Source: Eisenbergiella sp963559585
GTDB lineage: Bacteria > Bacillota > Clostridia > Lachnospirales > Lachnospiraceae
Direction: 5' to 3'
NCBI GenBank assembly: GCA_963559585.1
Contig: CAUWLJ010000007.1
Location: 1-64,000, forward strand
Length of the DNA stretch: 64,000 nt
Made by a program: the position numbers and the translations under genes. This document shows, in pieces, positions 31,184 to 39,338 of the stretch. The notes under the pieces were generated by a model. That model saw only the letters and a list, made by a program, of their open reading frames with translations. It was not told the origin of the DNA and searched no databases. How positions within the stretch are numbered: position 1 is the first letter of the stretch; the number at the start of each line of letters is the position of its first letter.

Positions 31184-32662
31184 ATGCGTGTACTGATGTT
31201 CGACATCGATACGCTCCGCGCGGACCATCTGGGCTGCTATGGATATGGAAGGGATACCAGCCCGGTGATGGACCAGGTTGCAGAGGAGGGAGTGCGGTTT
31301 GACCGCTATTATTGTCCCAATGCACCCTGTCTGCCGTCCAGGGCGTCCCTGATAACGGGACAGTACGGTATCCACAACGGGGTCGTAGGCCATGGGGGAA
31401 CGGCGGCGGATCTGCGCCTGGAGGGGGAGAGCAGAGTATTTACGGACGATATTTCCGAAAACGGGCTTTTCATGCAGTTCCGCCGGGCGGGAATGCACAC
31501 GGTTTCCTTTTCCACATTTGCGGAACGCCACTCTGCCTGGTGGTTTAATGCCGGTTTTCATGAGTGTATCAACGTGGGGAACCGGGGACTGGAATCTGCG
31601 GAGGCGGTGACGCCCAAGGTGCTGGAATGGCTGGAGCGAAACGGCAGCGAGGATAACTGGATGATGCACGTGCACTACTGGGATCCCCACACCCCTTACC
31701 GCACTCCTGACTGGTATGAGAGCCGTTTTACGGATACGCCCCTGCCGGATGACTGGATCGACGATGAGGTGTTTGCGCAGCACCTGCTCCACATAGGGCC
31801 TCATGGAGCCAACGAGATCAATATGTGGAATGACAATACGAATGGAAAATATCCGAAGCATCCCGGAAGGCTTGCCGACAGGGAGGAAGCGAAGCATTTC
31901 ATCGATCTGTATGACGATGGGGTGCGCTACGTGGATGATAACATCGGACAGATCCTGGACTGGATGAAAGACCACGGCCTGTACGGGGAGGATCTGGCTG
32001 TGATCATCACCTCGGATCACGGAGAGGATCTGGGCGAGCTGGGAATCTACGGCGAGCATGGAGTGGCGGACGAGCCTGTGTGCCGCATTCCCATGATCAT
32101 CCGCTGGCCGGGTGCGAAGAAGGGCTTTGTGGCGGAGGGCTTCCACAATAATACGGATCTTCTGCCTACCATCCGGGAGCTTCTGGGAACGCCTGTTACC
32201 AGGGCCGGATACAGGGGGGATGGAATCTCCTATGCGCCCACCCTTCTGGAGGGAAAGGACTGCTCCAGGCAGTATGAGGTGCTGACCCAGTGCGCCCATG
32301 TGTGCCAGAGAAGCGTCCGCTTTGAGCAATACCTTTACATCCGCAGCATCCACGCAGGGTATCATCTGTTCCCGGATGAAATGCTTTTCGATCTGGAGCA
32401 GGATCCCCACGAGCGCGTAAATATCGCCCCGGAGCATCCGGAATTGTGCGCAAGAGGCGCTAAGATGATCCTGGACTGGACGGACGAGATGATGAAAATT
32501 TCCTGCTCCGACCGGGATCCCATGTGGACGGTAATGCGGGAAGGCGGGCCGGAGCACTGCAGGGGAGAGCTTGGAGCCTATCTGGAGAGGCTTCGCGGAA
32601 CCGACAGGGAATTTGGAATCAAAGAGCTGCAGGAGAAATACGGCAGTATGGAAAACGTCTGA
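31184..32662 (+). CDS. Sulfatase (Cys-type, alkaline-phosphatase superfamily)
   Basis: 492-aa hydrolase that would remove sulfate from a sulfated carbohydrate or related ester. Metal ligands appear as FDIDTLRADHLG, the catalytic box is CLPSRASLITG (C-x-P-S-R, whose Cys must become formylglycine), and the second half has SDHGEDLGELG and the C-terminal sub-domain. There is no signal peptide, so it is probably cytoplasmic. The anaerobic maturase anSME is not in this window. AAGGAGG precedes the ATG. No transporter or glycosidase is adjacent, so the substrate is open. Confidence 0.88.
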   Translation: MRVLMFDIDTLRADHLGCYGYGRDTSPVMDQVAEEGVRFDRYYCPNAPCLPSRASLITGQYGIHNGVVGHGGTAADLRLEGESRVFTDDISENGLFMQFRRAGMHTVSFSTFAERHSAWWFNAGFHECINVGNRGLESAEAVTPKVLEWLERNGSEDNWMMHVHYWDPHTPYRTPDWYESRFTDTPLPDDWIDDEVFAQHLLHIGPHGANEINMWNDNTNGKYPKHPGRLADREEAKHFIDLYDDGVRYVDDNIGQILDWMKDHGLYGEDLAVIITSDHGEDLGELGIYGEHGVADEPVCRIPMIIRWPGAKKGFVAEGFHNNTDLLPTIRELLGTPVTRAGYRGDGISYAPTLLEGKDCSRQYEVLTQCAHVCQRSVRFEQYLYIRSIHAGYHLFPDEMLFDLEQDPHERVNIAPEHPELCARGAKMILDWTDEMMKISCSDRDPMWTVMREGGPEHCRGELGAYLERLRGTDREFGIKELQEKYGSMENV

Positions 32663-32830
32663 AACAGACCGGCGCAGATGATTGGGAAAAATGTGCGGTT
32701 ATGGCAAAGCATGCACATATTATTTGAAAGGAAAAGCTTCAAAAACGGGCTGTGCCAGCAACGGGAACCTGCTGGCCGCAGCCATGAAAAACTCTCCCTT
32801 TGAAAGAAGGCGGCGATACGGCAAACGAGG

Positions 32831-33478
32831 TTATCCTTCCACAAAGGAATGGCTCATAATATAAAATTCTTCCTGGCTTGGAAGGTGCTTCTTTTCCATG
32901 GGTTTAAGAGAGGCGTCATAGCGCAGGGCTTCTTCTTCGCTGATGGCCATAACGGGACTGTCCTGATAGAGCCATGTATGCCCGTCAAGCACATGGGGAA
33001 TCAGCTCCTTTACCATCATAGCCGCCGGATATTTTCCGCCTTCGGCACATACGTTGTATTTCCTGCAGCTTTTGAACCCGCGGCTCACATAATTGGCGGG
33101 GCTTCCAAATATGACGATGGTATCGTATCCCAGCTGCCTGGCTTTCTGAAAAGAATGCTCCATGAGCAGCTTCCCATACCCCATCCGCTGATAGCCGGGC
33201 AGGATACAGACGGGGCCGAAGGTCAGAATATCCTTCCGGTTTCCGGCCTCGTCCGTCAATGTTGCTTTCGTATACATGATATTCCCGATTACTTTGCCGC
33301 CCAGCTCCAGGACGAAATCCAGCTCCGGAATAAAATCCTCATGCTCTCTCATGATATGAACCAGATAGTGCTCCACGCATCCGGGCACATAGATATTATA
33401 GAAAGCCTCTCTCGTGATATTCTCTACCGTTTCCCAATCCCTTTTTTCTTCGTTTCTAATGATTATGCCTTGTTCCAT
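32831..33478 (-). CDS. GNAT-family N-acetyltransferase
   Basis: 215-aa acetyl-CoA-dependent acetyltransferase. The N-terminal strand-helix block IIIRNEEKRDWETVENITREAF and the acetyl-CoA loop VCILPGYQRMGYGKLLMEHSF are clear; the C-terminal part (GYDTIVIFGSPANYVSRGFKSC) is the YhbS-like type. AGGAGG is seven bases before the ATG at 33478 on the minus strand. It is convergent with the sulfatase gene; the 168 bp between them show nothing I can name. Substrate unknown. Confidence 0.88.
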   Translation of the reverse strand: MEQGIIIRNEEKRDWETVENITREAFYNIYVPGCVEHYLVHIMREHEDFIPELDFVLELGGKVIGNIMYTKATLTDEAGNRKDILTFGPVCILPGYQRMGYGKLLMEHSFQKARQLGYDTIVIFGSPANYVSRGFKSCRKYNVCAEGGKYPAAMMVKELIPHVLDGHTWLYQDSPVMAISEEEALRYDASLKPMEKKHLPSQEEFYIMSHSFVEG

Positions 33479-33536
33479 AAATTTCCTCCTGCTATGAATC
33501 CTTTGTTTCTGATGGCATTTTAGCACAAAAATTTTG

Positions 33537-33562
33537 AAAAAGCCATTTATGCGGCTTTTTTT
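33537..33562. terminator. Bidirectional terminator-like hairpin
   Basis: AAAAAGCC (33537-33544) and GGCTTTTT (33553-33560) flank an 8-base loop, with two further T. It lies between the divergent GNAT and infC promoters and may insulate them. Confidence 0.5.
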
Positions 33563-33650
33563 CTGCCGCCGGCCGTGCCCTGATGGGCCGGTGGATCATA
33601 ACCTGCCTGAGAAAATCTAGTGAAATCCTGAAAAAATTTCAATTCCCCCA

Positions 33651-33679
33651 TTGACACCGCATCCGATCAGTGGTATCTT
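33651..33679 (+). promoter_or_regulatory. Sigma-A promoter of the infC operon
   Basis: A perfect TTGACA (33651-33656) and TATCTT (33674-33679) with a 17-bp spacer. The transcript starts near 33686. Confidence 0.75.
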
Positions 33680-33685
33680 ATACAA

Positions 33686-33973
33686 GTACGCAGGTACAGA
33701 ACAACCAAGCAGAGCATCCACTCTCACCCTATGGCGATTGGGCTGATAGGCGTTTATAGTTCTCATCCGGCAGAATGGAAGCCGGGGATAGAATGATGTG
33801 GATAGCGGTGCTGTCCGCTTTTTTTATGTGCCGGTGGAGGCTTTTCCGTATTCGGAGGCGTGCTGGCCGGAGTATAGCTGCAGCCTGCGGCTTATGAGGT
33901 TCAGAAGCTGTTGTTTCATCTAGTAAGGGCTGCCGGGAAAGGCCGGCCCGGGGTTTCTCAGGAGGGTAAGACC
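33686..33973 (+). promoter_or_regulatory. infC leader with attenuator terminator
   Basis: A leader of almost 290 bases precedes infC. Near its middle a terminator (GGATAGC-GGT-GCTGTCC at 33800-33816, then T7 at 33819-33825) would stop most transcripts before infC. The arrangement matches the infC-rpmI-rplT leaders of Firmicutes, where ribosomal protein L20 binds a leader structure and promotes termination. I did not resolve the L20-binding fold itself. Confidence 0.6.
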
Positions 33974-34480
33974 ATTAGCGAGTTATTTATCAATGAACAG
34001 ATCAGAGACAGAGAGATACGCTTGATCGGGGAGGACGGAGCTCAGCTGGGCATCATGTCGGCCAGAGACGCATTGAAGATTGCGGAAGAAGCAGGGCTGG
34101 ATCTGGTGAAGATCGCACCCACAGCCAAGCCTCCGGTCTGCAAGATTGTGGACTACGGCAAGTACAGATATGAGCTTGCCCGTAAGGAGAAGGAAGCGAA
34201 GAAGAAACAGAGGACGATCGAGATTAAGGAGATCCGTATGTCTCCCAACATCGATACCAACGATCTGAACACGAAGATCGGAGCTGCGAAGAAGTTTCTG
34301 ACCAAGGGGAACAAGGTAAAGATCACCCTTCGTTTCCGCGGACGTGAGATGGCTCACATGCAGAACAGCAGACATATCCTGGATGATTTCGCACAGGCAC
34401 TTGCCGATGTGGCAGTGATCGAGAAGGCCCCCAAGGTGGAGGGCCGCACCATGACCATGTTTTTAACTGAAAAGCGTTAA
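33974..34480 (+). CDS. infC: Translation initiation factor IF-3, AUU start
   Basis: 168-aa factor that keeps 30S subunits free and checks the start codon. The protein runs SELFINEQIRDREIRLI at the front, the linker CKIVDYGKYRYEL and the C-terminal domain ending EGRTMTMFLTEKR. The only well-placed start is ATT at 33974, seven bases after AGGAGGG (33960-33966); no ATG, GTG or TTG with a ribosome site lies in range. A rare AUU start, discriminated against by IF-3 itself, is the known autoregulatory feature of infC. The TTG at 33911 has no SD. First gene of the infC-rpmI-rplT operon. Confidence 0.93.
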   Translation: MSELFINEQIRDREIRLIGEDGAQLGIMSARDALKIAEEAGLDLVKIAPTAKPPVCKIVDYGKYRYELARKEKEAKKKQRTIEIKEIRMSPNIDTNDLNTKIGAAKKFLTKGNKVKITLRFRGREMAHMQNSRHILDDFAQALADVAVIEKAPKVEGRTMTMFLTEKR

Positions 34481-34531
34481 TACGTACAGTTAAAATAGAT
34501 TTACCTACAGTGAGTATAGGAGGATTTTGTT

Positions 34532-34729
34532 ATGCCGAAAATGAAGACAAGCAGGGCAGCTGCAAAACGTTTCAAAGTTACAGGAACCGGTAAGTTAAAG
34601 AGAGCAAAAGCTTACAAGAGCCATATCTTAACGAAGAAGTCCACGAAGAGAAAGAGAAATCTCAGACAGTCTGCGATTACAGACGCAACCAATGTTAAGA
34701 ATATGAAGAAGATTTTACCTTATTTATAA
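34532..34729 (+). CDS. rpmI: 50S ribosomal protein L35
   Basis: Basic 65-aa ribosomal protein, opening MPKMKTSRAAAKRFKVTG with the KKSTKRKRNLR segment. ATAGGAGG precedes the ATG. It lies 51 bp after infC and 22 bp before rplT. Confidence 0.97.
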   Translation: MPKMKTSRAAAKRFKVTGTGKLKRAKAYKSHILTKKSTKRKRNLRQSAITDATNVKNMKKILPYL

Positions 34730-34751
34730 TTCGTCAGGAGGAGTTTAAGAG

Positions 34752-35108
34752 ATGGCAAGAGTTAAAGGCGGCATGAATGCCAGAAGAAAACATAACAAGG
34801 TATTAAAGCTTGCAAAGGGCTACAGAGGAGCAAGAAGCAAACAGTACAGAGTGGCAAAACAGTCTGTAATGAGAGCGCTTACCTCTTCCTATGCAGGACG
34901 TAAGGAGAGAAAGCGCCAGTTCAGACAGCTCTGGATTGCCCGTATCAACGCAGCTGCAAGGCTCAACGGACTTTCCTACAGCAAGTTCATGTATGGACTG
35001 AAGCTTGCCGGAATTGATATAAACAGAAAGATGCTGGCTGAGATGGCAGTGAACGATGCAGAAGGCTTCGCAACACTGGCTGAGGCTGCTAAGAGCAAGA
35101 TTGCATAA
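34752..35108 (+). CDS. rplT: 50S ribosomal protein L20
   Basis: 118-aa rRNA-binding protein (MARVKGGMNARRKHNKVLKL...; RQLWIARINAAARLNGLSYS). L20 helps early 50S assembly and in Firmicutes represses its own operon through the infC leader. GTCAGGAGG precedes the ATG. A strong terminator closes the operon. Confidence 0.97.
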   Translation: MARVKGGMNARRKHNKVLKLAKGYRGARSKQYRVAKQSVMRALTSSYAGRKERKRQFRQLWIARINAAARLNGLSYSKFMYGLKLAGIDINRKMLAEMAVNDAEGFATLAEAAKSKIA

Positions 35109-35122
35109 GGGATTGAATACAG

Positions 35123-35160
35123 AACCGCCGCAGGCCAACAGGCTTTGCGGCGGTTTTTTT
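35123..35160 (+). terminator. Terminator of the infC-rpmI-rplT operon
   Basis: AACCGCCGCA (35123-35132) pairs perfectly with TGCGGCGGTT (35146-35155) and runs into a T7 tract. Confidence 0.92.
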
Positions 35161-35163
35161 GGC

Positions 35164-35192
35164 TTGTCCCGTGATACCGGATGTGCTACAAT
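35164..35192 (+). promoter_or_regulatory. Promoter of pyrF
   Basis: TTGTCC (35164-35169) and TACAAT (35187-35192), 17-bp spacer. Start of transcription near 35199, only 27 bases before the pyrF start codon. Confidence 0.6.
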
Positions 35193-35225
35193 CGGTACAG
35201 AGAAAAGAGAAAGGAACGGATACCT

Positions 35226-36152
35226 ATGATAAACACATTAGTAGAGAAGATCAAAAAGACGAATGCCCCCATCGTGGTGGGGCTGGATCCCATGATGAAG
35301 TATATCCCGGAGCACATTCAGAAGGCGGCTTTTGCGGAGTACGGGGAAACGCTGAAGGGGGCCGGGGAGGCGCTGTGGCAGTACAATAAAGGGATCGTGG
35401 ACGCGGTGTACGATCTGATCCCGGCGGTAAAGCCCCAGATCGCCATGTATGAGCAGTTCGGCATCGAGGGTCTGACCGCGTATCAGAAAACGGTGGACTA
35501 CTGTAAGGAAAAGGGCCTGGTGGTGATCGGCGATGTGAAGCGCGGCGATATTGGCTCCACCTCAGAGGCCTATGCGGTAGGCCATCTGGGCAGGGTTCAG
35601 GTGGGAAGCCAGCGCTTTGCCGGGTTTGGCGAGGATTTTGCAACGGTGAATCCTTATCTGGGTTCTGACGGTGTGAAGCCCTTCATGAAGGTGTGCCAGG
35701 AGGAGAAGAAGGGAATCTTCGTTCTGGTTAAGACCTCCAACCCCAGCAGCGGCGAGTTCCAGGACCGATTGGTGGACGGCAGGCCGCTGTATGAGCTGGT
35801 GGGAGAGAAGGTTGCCCAGTGGGGTGAGGAAGTGATGGGAGAGGCTTACAGCTATGTGGGCGCTGTGGTGGGAGCTACCTATCCTGAGATGGGTGCGGTG
35901 CTGCGCAGGATCATGCCCAAGGCTTATATCCTGGTGCCCGGCTACGGCGCCCAGGGCGGGCAGGGCAAGGATCTGCTTCCCTTCTTCAACAAGGACGGCC
36001 TTGGAGCTATCGTGAACTCCTCCAGAGGCATTATCGCTGCCTATCAGCAGGAGAAGTACGCCGGGTTCGGGGCAGAGCATTATGCGGATGCTTCCAGGCA
36101 GGCAGTGCTGGATATGATTGAGGACATCAGGACGGCGCTTGGGACGAAATAA
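35226..36152 (+). CDS. pyrF: Orotidine 5'-phosphate decarboxylase (type 2)
   Basis: 308-aa OMP decarboxylase making UMP, of the longer PyrF subfamily. Active-site blocks are VVGLDPMM, AVKPQIAMYEQFG and GDVKRGDIGSTSEAYA (the catalytic Lys-Asp pair), with the phosphate-binding VPGYGAQGGQG and NSSRGIIAAY. ATG at 35226 follows AAAGGA; an in-frame upstream start at 35181 lies in the promoter. No other pyr gene is adjacent. Confidence 0.96.
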   Translation: MINTLVEKIKKTNAPIVVGLDPMMKYIPEHIQKAAFAEYGETLKGAGEALWQYNKGIVDAVYDLIPAVKPQIAMYEQFGIEGLTAYQKTVDYCKEKGLVVIGDVKRGDIGSTSEAYAVGHLGRVQVGSQRFAGFGEDFATVNPYLGSDGVKPFMKVCQEEKKGIFVLVKTSNPSSGEFQDRLVDGRPLYELVGEKVAQWGEEVMGEAYSYVGAVVGATYPEMGAVLRRIMPKAYILVPGYGAQGGQGKDLLPFFNKDGLGAIVNSSRGIIAAYQQEKYAGFGAEHYADASRQAVLDMIEDIRTALGTK

Positions 36153-36228
36153 ACAGCGGCCTGGTAATGTATGCCCAAATGGCCTTGAAATGAGATAAAA
36201 AAGGTTGATTTGGTTCATATAAAATAAA

Positions 36229-36258
36229 AAAGGGGCTGTTGCGTGCGACAGTCCCTTT
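36229..36258. terminator. Bidirectional terminator between pyrF and the second ART-like gene
   Basis: AAAGGGGCTGT (36229-36239) pairs with ACAGTCCCTTT (36248-36258), one G-T wobble, loop of eight bases. A-rich and T-rich flanks serve both convergent genes. Confidence 0.8.
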
Positions 36259-36277
36259 AAAAACAGATCCTGTGAAA

Positions 36278-36901
36278 TTAAACAGCGGCCCAGCCTTCTT
36301 TGGGCTCTAAAGGCTTAAAATAGCCTTTTATACAATTAGGGTTAATAATGCACAGCTGTGTATGAGTTTTTTCCATAATTCCGGAATTGTCATATACCGG
36401 ATTTCCTTCTATAAAAACACCTCTGACACTATCATAACTTCTTTTCCCAGTATCTATGTTGTATTGGTGGATTCTTTGAATGACGGCACAGTCCAATTCC
36501 CTTAATAATATATCATGGTTTCCTTTGACATTTCTGTTGACAGGCATAGGCTTTCCTATATTGGACAGTTCGAGAGACAAAATTTCATAAACTGTTTTTA
36601 AAATTTCTGCACTCGCGTAGTCTGTCAAATCCAGACAATGCCCCAGACTGATAACAGCGCCAATGACTGCTGGATCTTTTGGGGGGTTATGCGGATTCTT
36701 CTTATTATATCTGTCACAGTATGCCTCAGCCCATTGCTGTGCTCTGACCAAACTGTTTTCCCAGAAATAAATCCCATTGCCCAGCCAATCGTAGGAATTA
36801 TTGCTTGGTAAAAGCGGTTCATGATTGTATAAAACCCTGGTATATGTGTTGGAATCACATCCGTGGAATGCTAAAACTAAGTTTGGAAGATTACTGTACA
36901 T
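36278..36901 (-). CDS. ADP-ribosyltransferase-like protein (candidate toxin), locus 2
   Basis: 207-aa protein. It shows the same signature as the DUF3990 protein at 19787: FHGC with His13, WLGNGIYFWEN with Tyr45, and near the end TQLCI with Gln182, fitting a PARP/DarT-like H-Y-Q core. The rest is diverged, so it is a different subfamily. I chose ATG 36901 over the GTG at 36907; AAGAGATAG lies just upstream. It begins five bases after the stop of a 68-aa gene on the same strand, the compact antitoxin-then-toxin layout. NAD-dependent toxicity is inference. Confidence 0.7.
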   Translation of the reverse strand: MYSNLPNLVLAFHGCDSNTYTRVLYNHEPLLPSNNSYDWLGNGIYFWENSLVRAQQWAEAYCDRYNKKNPHNPPKDPAVIGAVISLGHCLDLTDYASAEILKTVYEILSLELSNIGKPMPVNRNVKGNHDILLRELDCAVIQRIHQYNIDTGKRSYDSVRGVFIEGNPVYDNSGIMEKTHTQLCIINPNCIKGYFKPLEPKEGWAAV

Positions 36902-36906
36902 AGACA

Positions 36907-37113
36907 CTATCTCTTATTTTCTTCATTTTTTCTGCTGTACATATATCGTCTGGAAAATTTTCCGTTTTCTTCAATAATACCGCAGTTCAATAAGTTTTGA
37001 AAGGATACTCTCTGTGCATCCGCAGGACTGAGCTGCTGAAGGTTATGGAGATATTCTTTCATTTCGCGGACATAGGATGTTTTTTCTAATTCAATCGATT
37101 CAATAGGTGACAT
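36907..37113 (-). CDS. Small protein upstream of the ART-like gene (candidate antitoxin)
   Basis: 68-aa charged protein opening MSPIESIELEKTSYVREMKEY and rich in helices, ending with a basic tail (RRYMYSRKNEENKR). The start at 37113 has GAGGGA about nine bases upstream; 37164 and 37227 are possible longer starts. The length, the basic tail and the five-base gap to the ART-like gene suit an antitoxin or specificity partner. No known family recognised. Confidence 0.6.
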   Translation of the reverse strand: MSPIESIELEKTSYVREMKEYLHNLQQLSPADAQRVSFQNLLNCGIIEENGKFSRRYMYSRKNEENKR

Positions 37114-37231
37114 GCGTTTACATCCCTCATCTTTCGTATAGTAATATGTGTTTTTTTTATTCATGATACAATGATTCCCCCTGAGGAGATTGTAGCATAA
37201 TAAAATACTCTTAAAATGTTGAATCACGCCA

Positions 37232-37254
37232 AAGACAAAAGTATATTTTGTCTT
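37232..37254. promoter_or_regulatory. 9-bp inverted repeat upstream of the ART-2 pair
   Basis: AAGACAAAA (37232-37240) and TTTTGTCTT (37246-37254), perfect, loop GTATA. It is about 120 bp upstream of the small gene and could be an operator for autoregulation or a weak AT-rich terminator. Confidence 0.4.
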
Positions 37255-37463
37255 ATTATTTTAGCATCATTTTAGAATCTTGTCTATGAGCCGCAGAAAA
37301 ATTCCAGAATAAACGCATGAACCAAAATTTACCTGTTTTTTTGAAATAACTGTACAAATTAAGCAGGTCTGTTTTACAATCCCCTCTTCCCTATCCGGAT
37401 ATACAGGTGTATACTTCTGCCTGAGACAAATCAAAGCATCCGGAAGAACAGGGGAGGACAGCC
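37255..37463. other. Intergenic region before the AraC-type gene, nothing recognised
   Basis: Together with 37114-37231 this makes a 350-bp AT-rich spacer between divergent transcription units. Apart from the inverted repeat at 37232-37254 I see no gene, no clear -35/-10 pair and no RNA motif. Confidence 0.4.
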
Positions 37464-38144
37464 ATGCCGAAGAAAGACACCAGGCTCCAGCAGTTATCAG
37501 AAAGTATTTTAAAGACTTTTCCTGAATTCGGCAGAATCTATAACGGGCGAAACGGCCTTTCGCTGGAGGATTTTTACAAGACCTATTACAGACAGGAGGC
37601 AGAGCTGGAGCAGTTCGGGATTCGGCTCACATGGGTGCTCTCACAGGTGTATACCGATCTGGCGGGCATCCACAGAGGCTATCTGGAGACACAGGAGGCC
37701 TTTCCCTACCGTTTCCTGTACGGAAGGGGAGGAATCATCCCCTGCAGAGATATCAGAGAGAAGCAGTTTGACTTTACCGGGATGGAAGATGAGAGGATGG
37801 AGTACCGCCTTCTTTCTTATATCAAAGAGGAAGAGAAGGGACAGAGCGCCGGGGAGCTGCTGGCCAAGGTGCAGAGCCAGTGCGGAATAGGGGAGGCATC
37901 CAGCCTGGAGGCGGTATCCTGTTACAAATATGACCTGCTGATCCGGTTCAGCGGCATCATCCATCAGCTGGGGGCTGACAGGCTGCGGATCGATCACGCC
38001 AAGAAGCTTTTGGAGGAGACTTCGGACACGATGGAGACGGTTGCGGTCAGCTCCGGCTTTCTGAGCAGCTCCACTTTTATCAAGGTGTTCAAGAAAAGTG
38101 AGGGCATTACGCCGGGGGCGTACCGGAAGCTGAAGCAGAATTGA
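37464..38144 (+). CDS. AraC-type helix-turn-helix regulator
   Basis: 226-aa protein. The C-terminal 50 residues contain the second AraC-type HTH and its tail (HAKKLLEETSDTMETVAVSSGFLSSSTFIKVFKKSEGITPGAYRKL); the first HTH is degenerate. The N-terminal 170 residues have no cupin motif I can see. GGGGAGG lies before the ATG. It starts 30 bp before the acyltransferase gene, so it may control it. Confidence 0.75.
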   Translation: MPKKDTRLQQLSESILKTFPEFGRIYNGRNGLSLEDFYKTYYRQEAELEQFGIRLTWVLSQVYTDLAGIHRGYLETQEAFPYRFLYGRGGIIPCRDIREKQFDFTGMEDERMEYRLLSYIKEEEKGQSAGELLAKVQSQCGIGEASSLEAVSCYKYDLLIRFSGIIHQLGADRLRIDHAKKLLEETSDTMETVAVSSGFLSSSTFIKVFKKSEGITPGAYRKLKQN

Positions 38145-38174
38145 TGTGAATTTAGGAAAAGGAGTATCTGTTAT

Positions 38175-39260
38175 ATGCCAAAAACTGAAAAAAGAAACAT
38201 CCTCTGGATCGACTGCGCCAAATTCCTGGCCATCGTGGCTGTGGTGGTGGATCATTCCAAGGGAATCCTGTATGAAGGGGAGGCAGTGCAGTATGCGGCT
38301 TTTTTCTCTGTAGCGGCCTTCCTGTTCCTGGCGGGCATGACCTCCTTCTATTCTCTGGAGAGAAGAAAAGAGGAGGAGACCCTGCCGCGATGGGTGGGGC
38401 GGAGGCTGGTGCGGATCCTGATCCCCTATCTTGCGGCTGTGGCGGTCTACCAGTATGTGAAAAGCGGTTTCCTGTTCAGCCTGGCCCACTTTTTCATCTG
38501 GGCGGTGCATTTTAACGTGGAGGGCTCGTTCTATTTCGTGCTGATCTATCTGCAGCTCATTCTTGCCGCCCCCATTGTCTACCAGCTGACTTTGTTCTGC
38601 CGGCGTGGGAAATGGAGCTTTCTGTGCAGGGGCGTGTATCTGGCGGCAGCGGCGGCCCTCTCCCTGCTGTGCATGAAGCATACCTTTGCTCTTGAGACCT
38701 ACGGCGGGGGAAATTATCTGTTTGGAGGAACCTATCTGTTCCTGTTCGTGATGGGGATGATTGCCGCGGATATGCGGATACGGCTGACTTCTGTCAAGAG
38801 TGCGGCTCTGGCGTCTGTTCTTTCTGTTGTTGTGTACGGAGGCGCGCTTGCCTTTCTGCTGAAGGACAGGCTGGCTCTTGACGAAGCCCTGTTTGGGTGG
38901 ACGCTCAGGGTGAATCCGCCGGGGATCACGATGATCGTGTATACGCTGGCATTCCTGCTCCTGATTTTCTCTCTGTGCAGCCTGGGCGCGCTGCTGGGGA
39001 ACCGGGCGGCGGACGGGGTGCTTGGCGTTCTGGCCTGGCTGGGGAAATATACCCTGTATATTTATCTGTACCATACCATCATTCTCGACTATCTTCTGCC
39101 CAGGCTTACCTTTGTATCGGAAATGTCCTTCGCGAAAACGGCGGTATATCTGGCGGGGATGATCGGCCTGCCGGTGGCGGGCAGGGTGCTGTACGACCTT
39201 CTGCGGAGGGCGATTGGCAGAAAGGTCTCTGAGGAAAGGCTTTTAAACGCGCCCCGATGA
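38175..39260 (+). CDS. Acyltransferase-3 family membrane protein
   Basis: 361-aa integral membrane protein with about ten helices, of the OafA/acyltransferase-3 type that O-acetylates surface polysaccharides. The first block NILWIDCAKFLAIVAVVVDHSKG has the family Asp and the catalytic-type His. AAAGGAG precedes the ATG. Candidate substrates are the surface glycans made elsewhere in the window, but nothing here links them. Confidence 0.85.
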   Translation: MPKTEKRNILWIDCAKFLAIVAVVVDHSKGILYEGEAVQYAAFFSVAAFLFLAGMTSFYSLERRKEEETLPRWVGRRLVRILIPYLAAVAVYQYVKSGFLFSLAHFFIWAVHFNVEGSFYFVLIYLQLILAAPIVYQLTLFCRRGKWSFLCRGVYLAAAAALSLLCMKHTFALETYGGGNYLFGGTYLFLFVMGMIAADMRIRLTSVKSAALASVLSVVVYGGALAFLLKDRLALDEALFGWTLRVNPPGITMIVYTLAFLLLIFSLCSLGALLGNRAADGVLGVLAWLGKYTLYIYLYHTIILDYLLPRLTFVSEMSFAKTAVYLAGMIGLPVAGRVLYDLLRRAIGRKVSEERLLNAPR

Positions 39261-39322
39261 TAATATTGGGGAACAAAAAGCGGCGTTTGCAGTAAAATAT
39301 GTTCCCCAATAGAAATATTATC
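39259..39322. terminator. Large inverted repeat between convergent genes
   Basis: TATTGGGGAACA (39264-39275) and TGTTCCCCAATA (39300-39311) are perfect 12-bp arms around 24 bases; outer GATAATAT and ATATTATC (39259-39266, 39315-39322) extend the symmetry. Position between convergent genes suits a bidirectional terminator, though the loop is long and no T-tract is present on either side. Confidence 0.5.
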
Positions 39323-39338
39323 TGTATGGCAGCAGAGC

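Noticed and set aside
32682..32864. 60-codon frame between the sulfatase and GNAT genes
   Set aside because: No SD at a sensible distance, no recognisable protein, and overlaps the 3' end of the GNAT gene.
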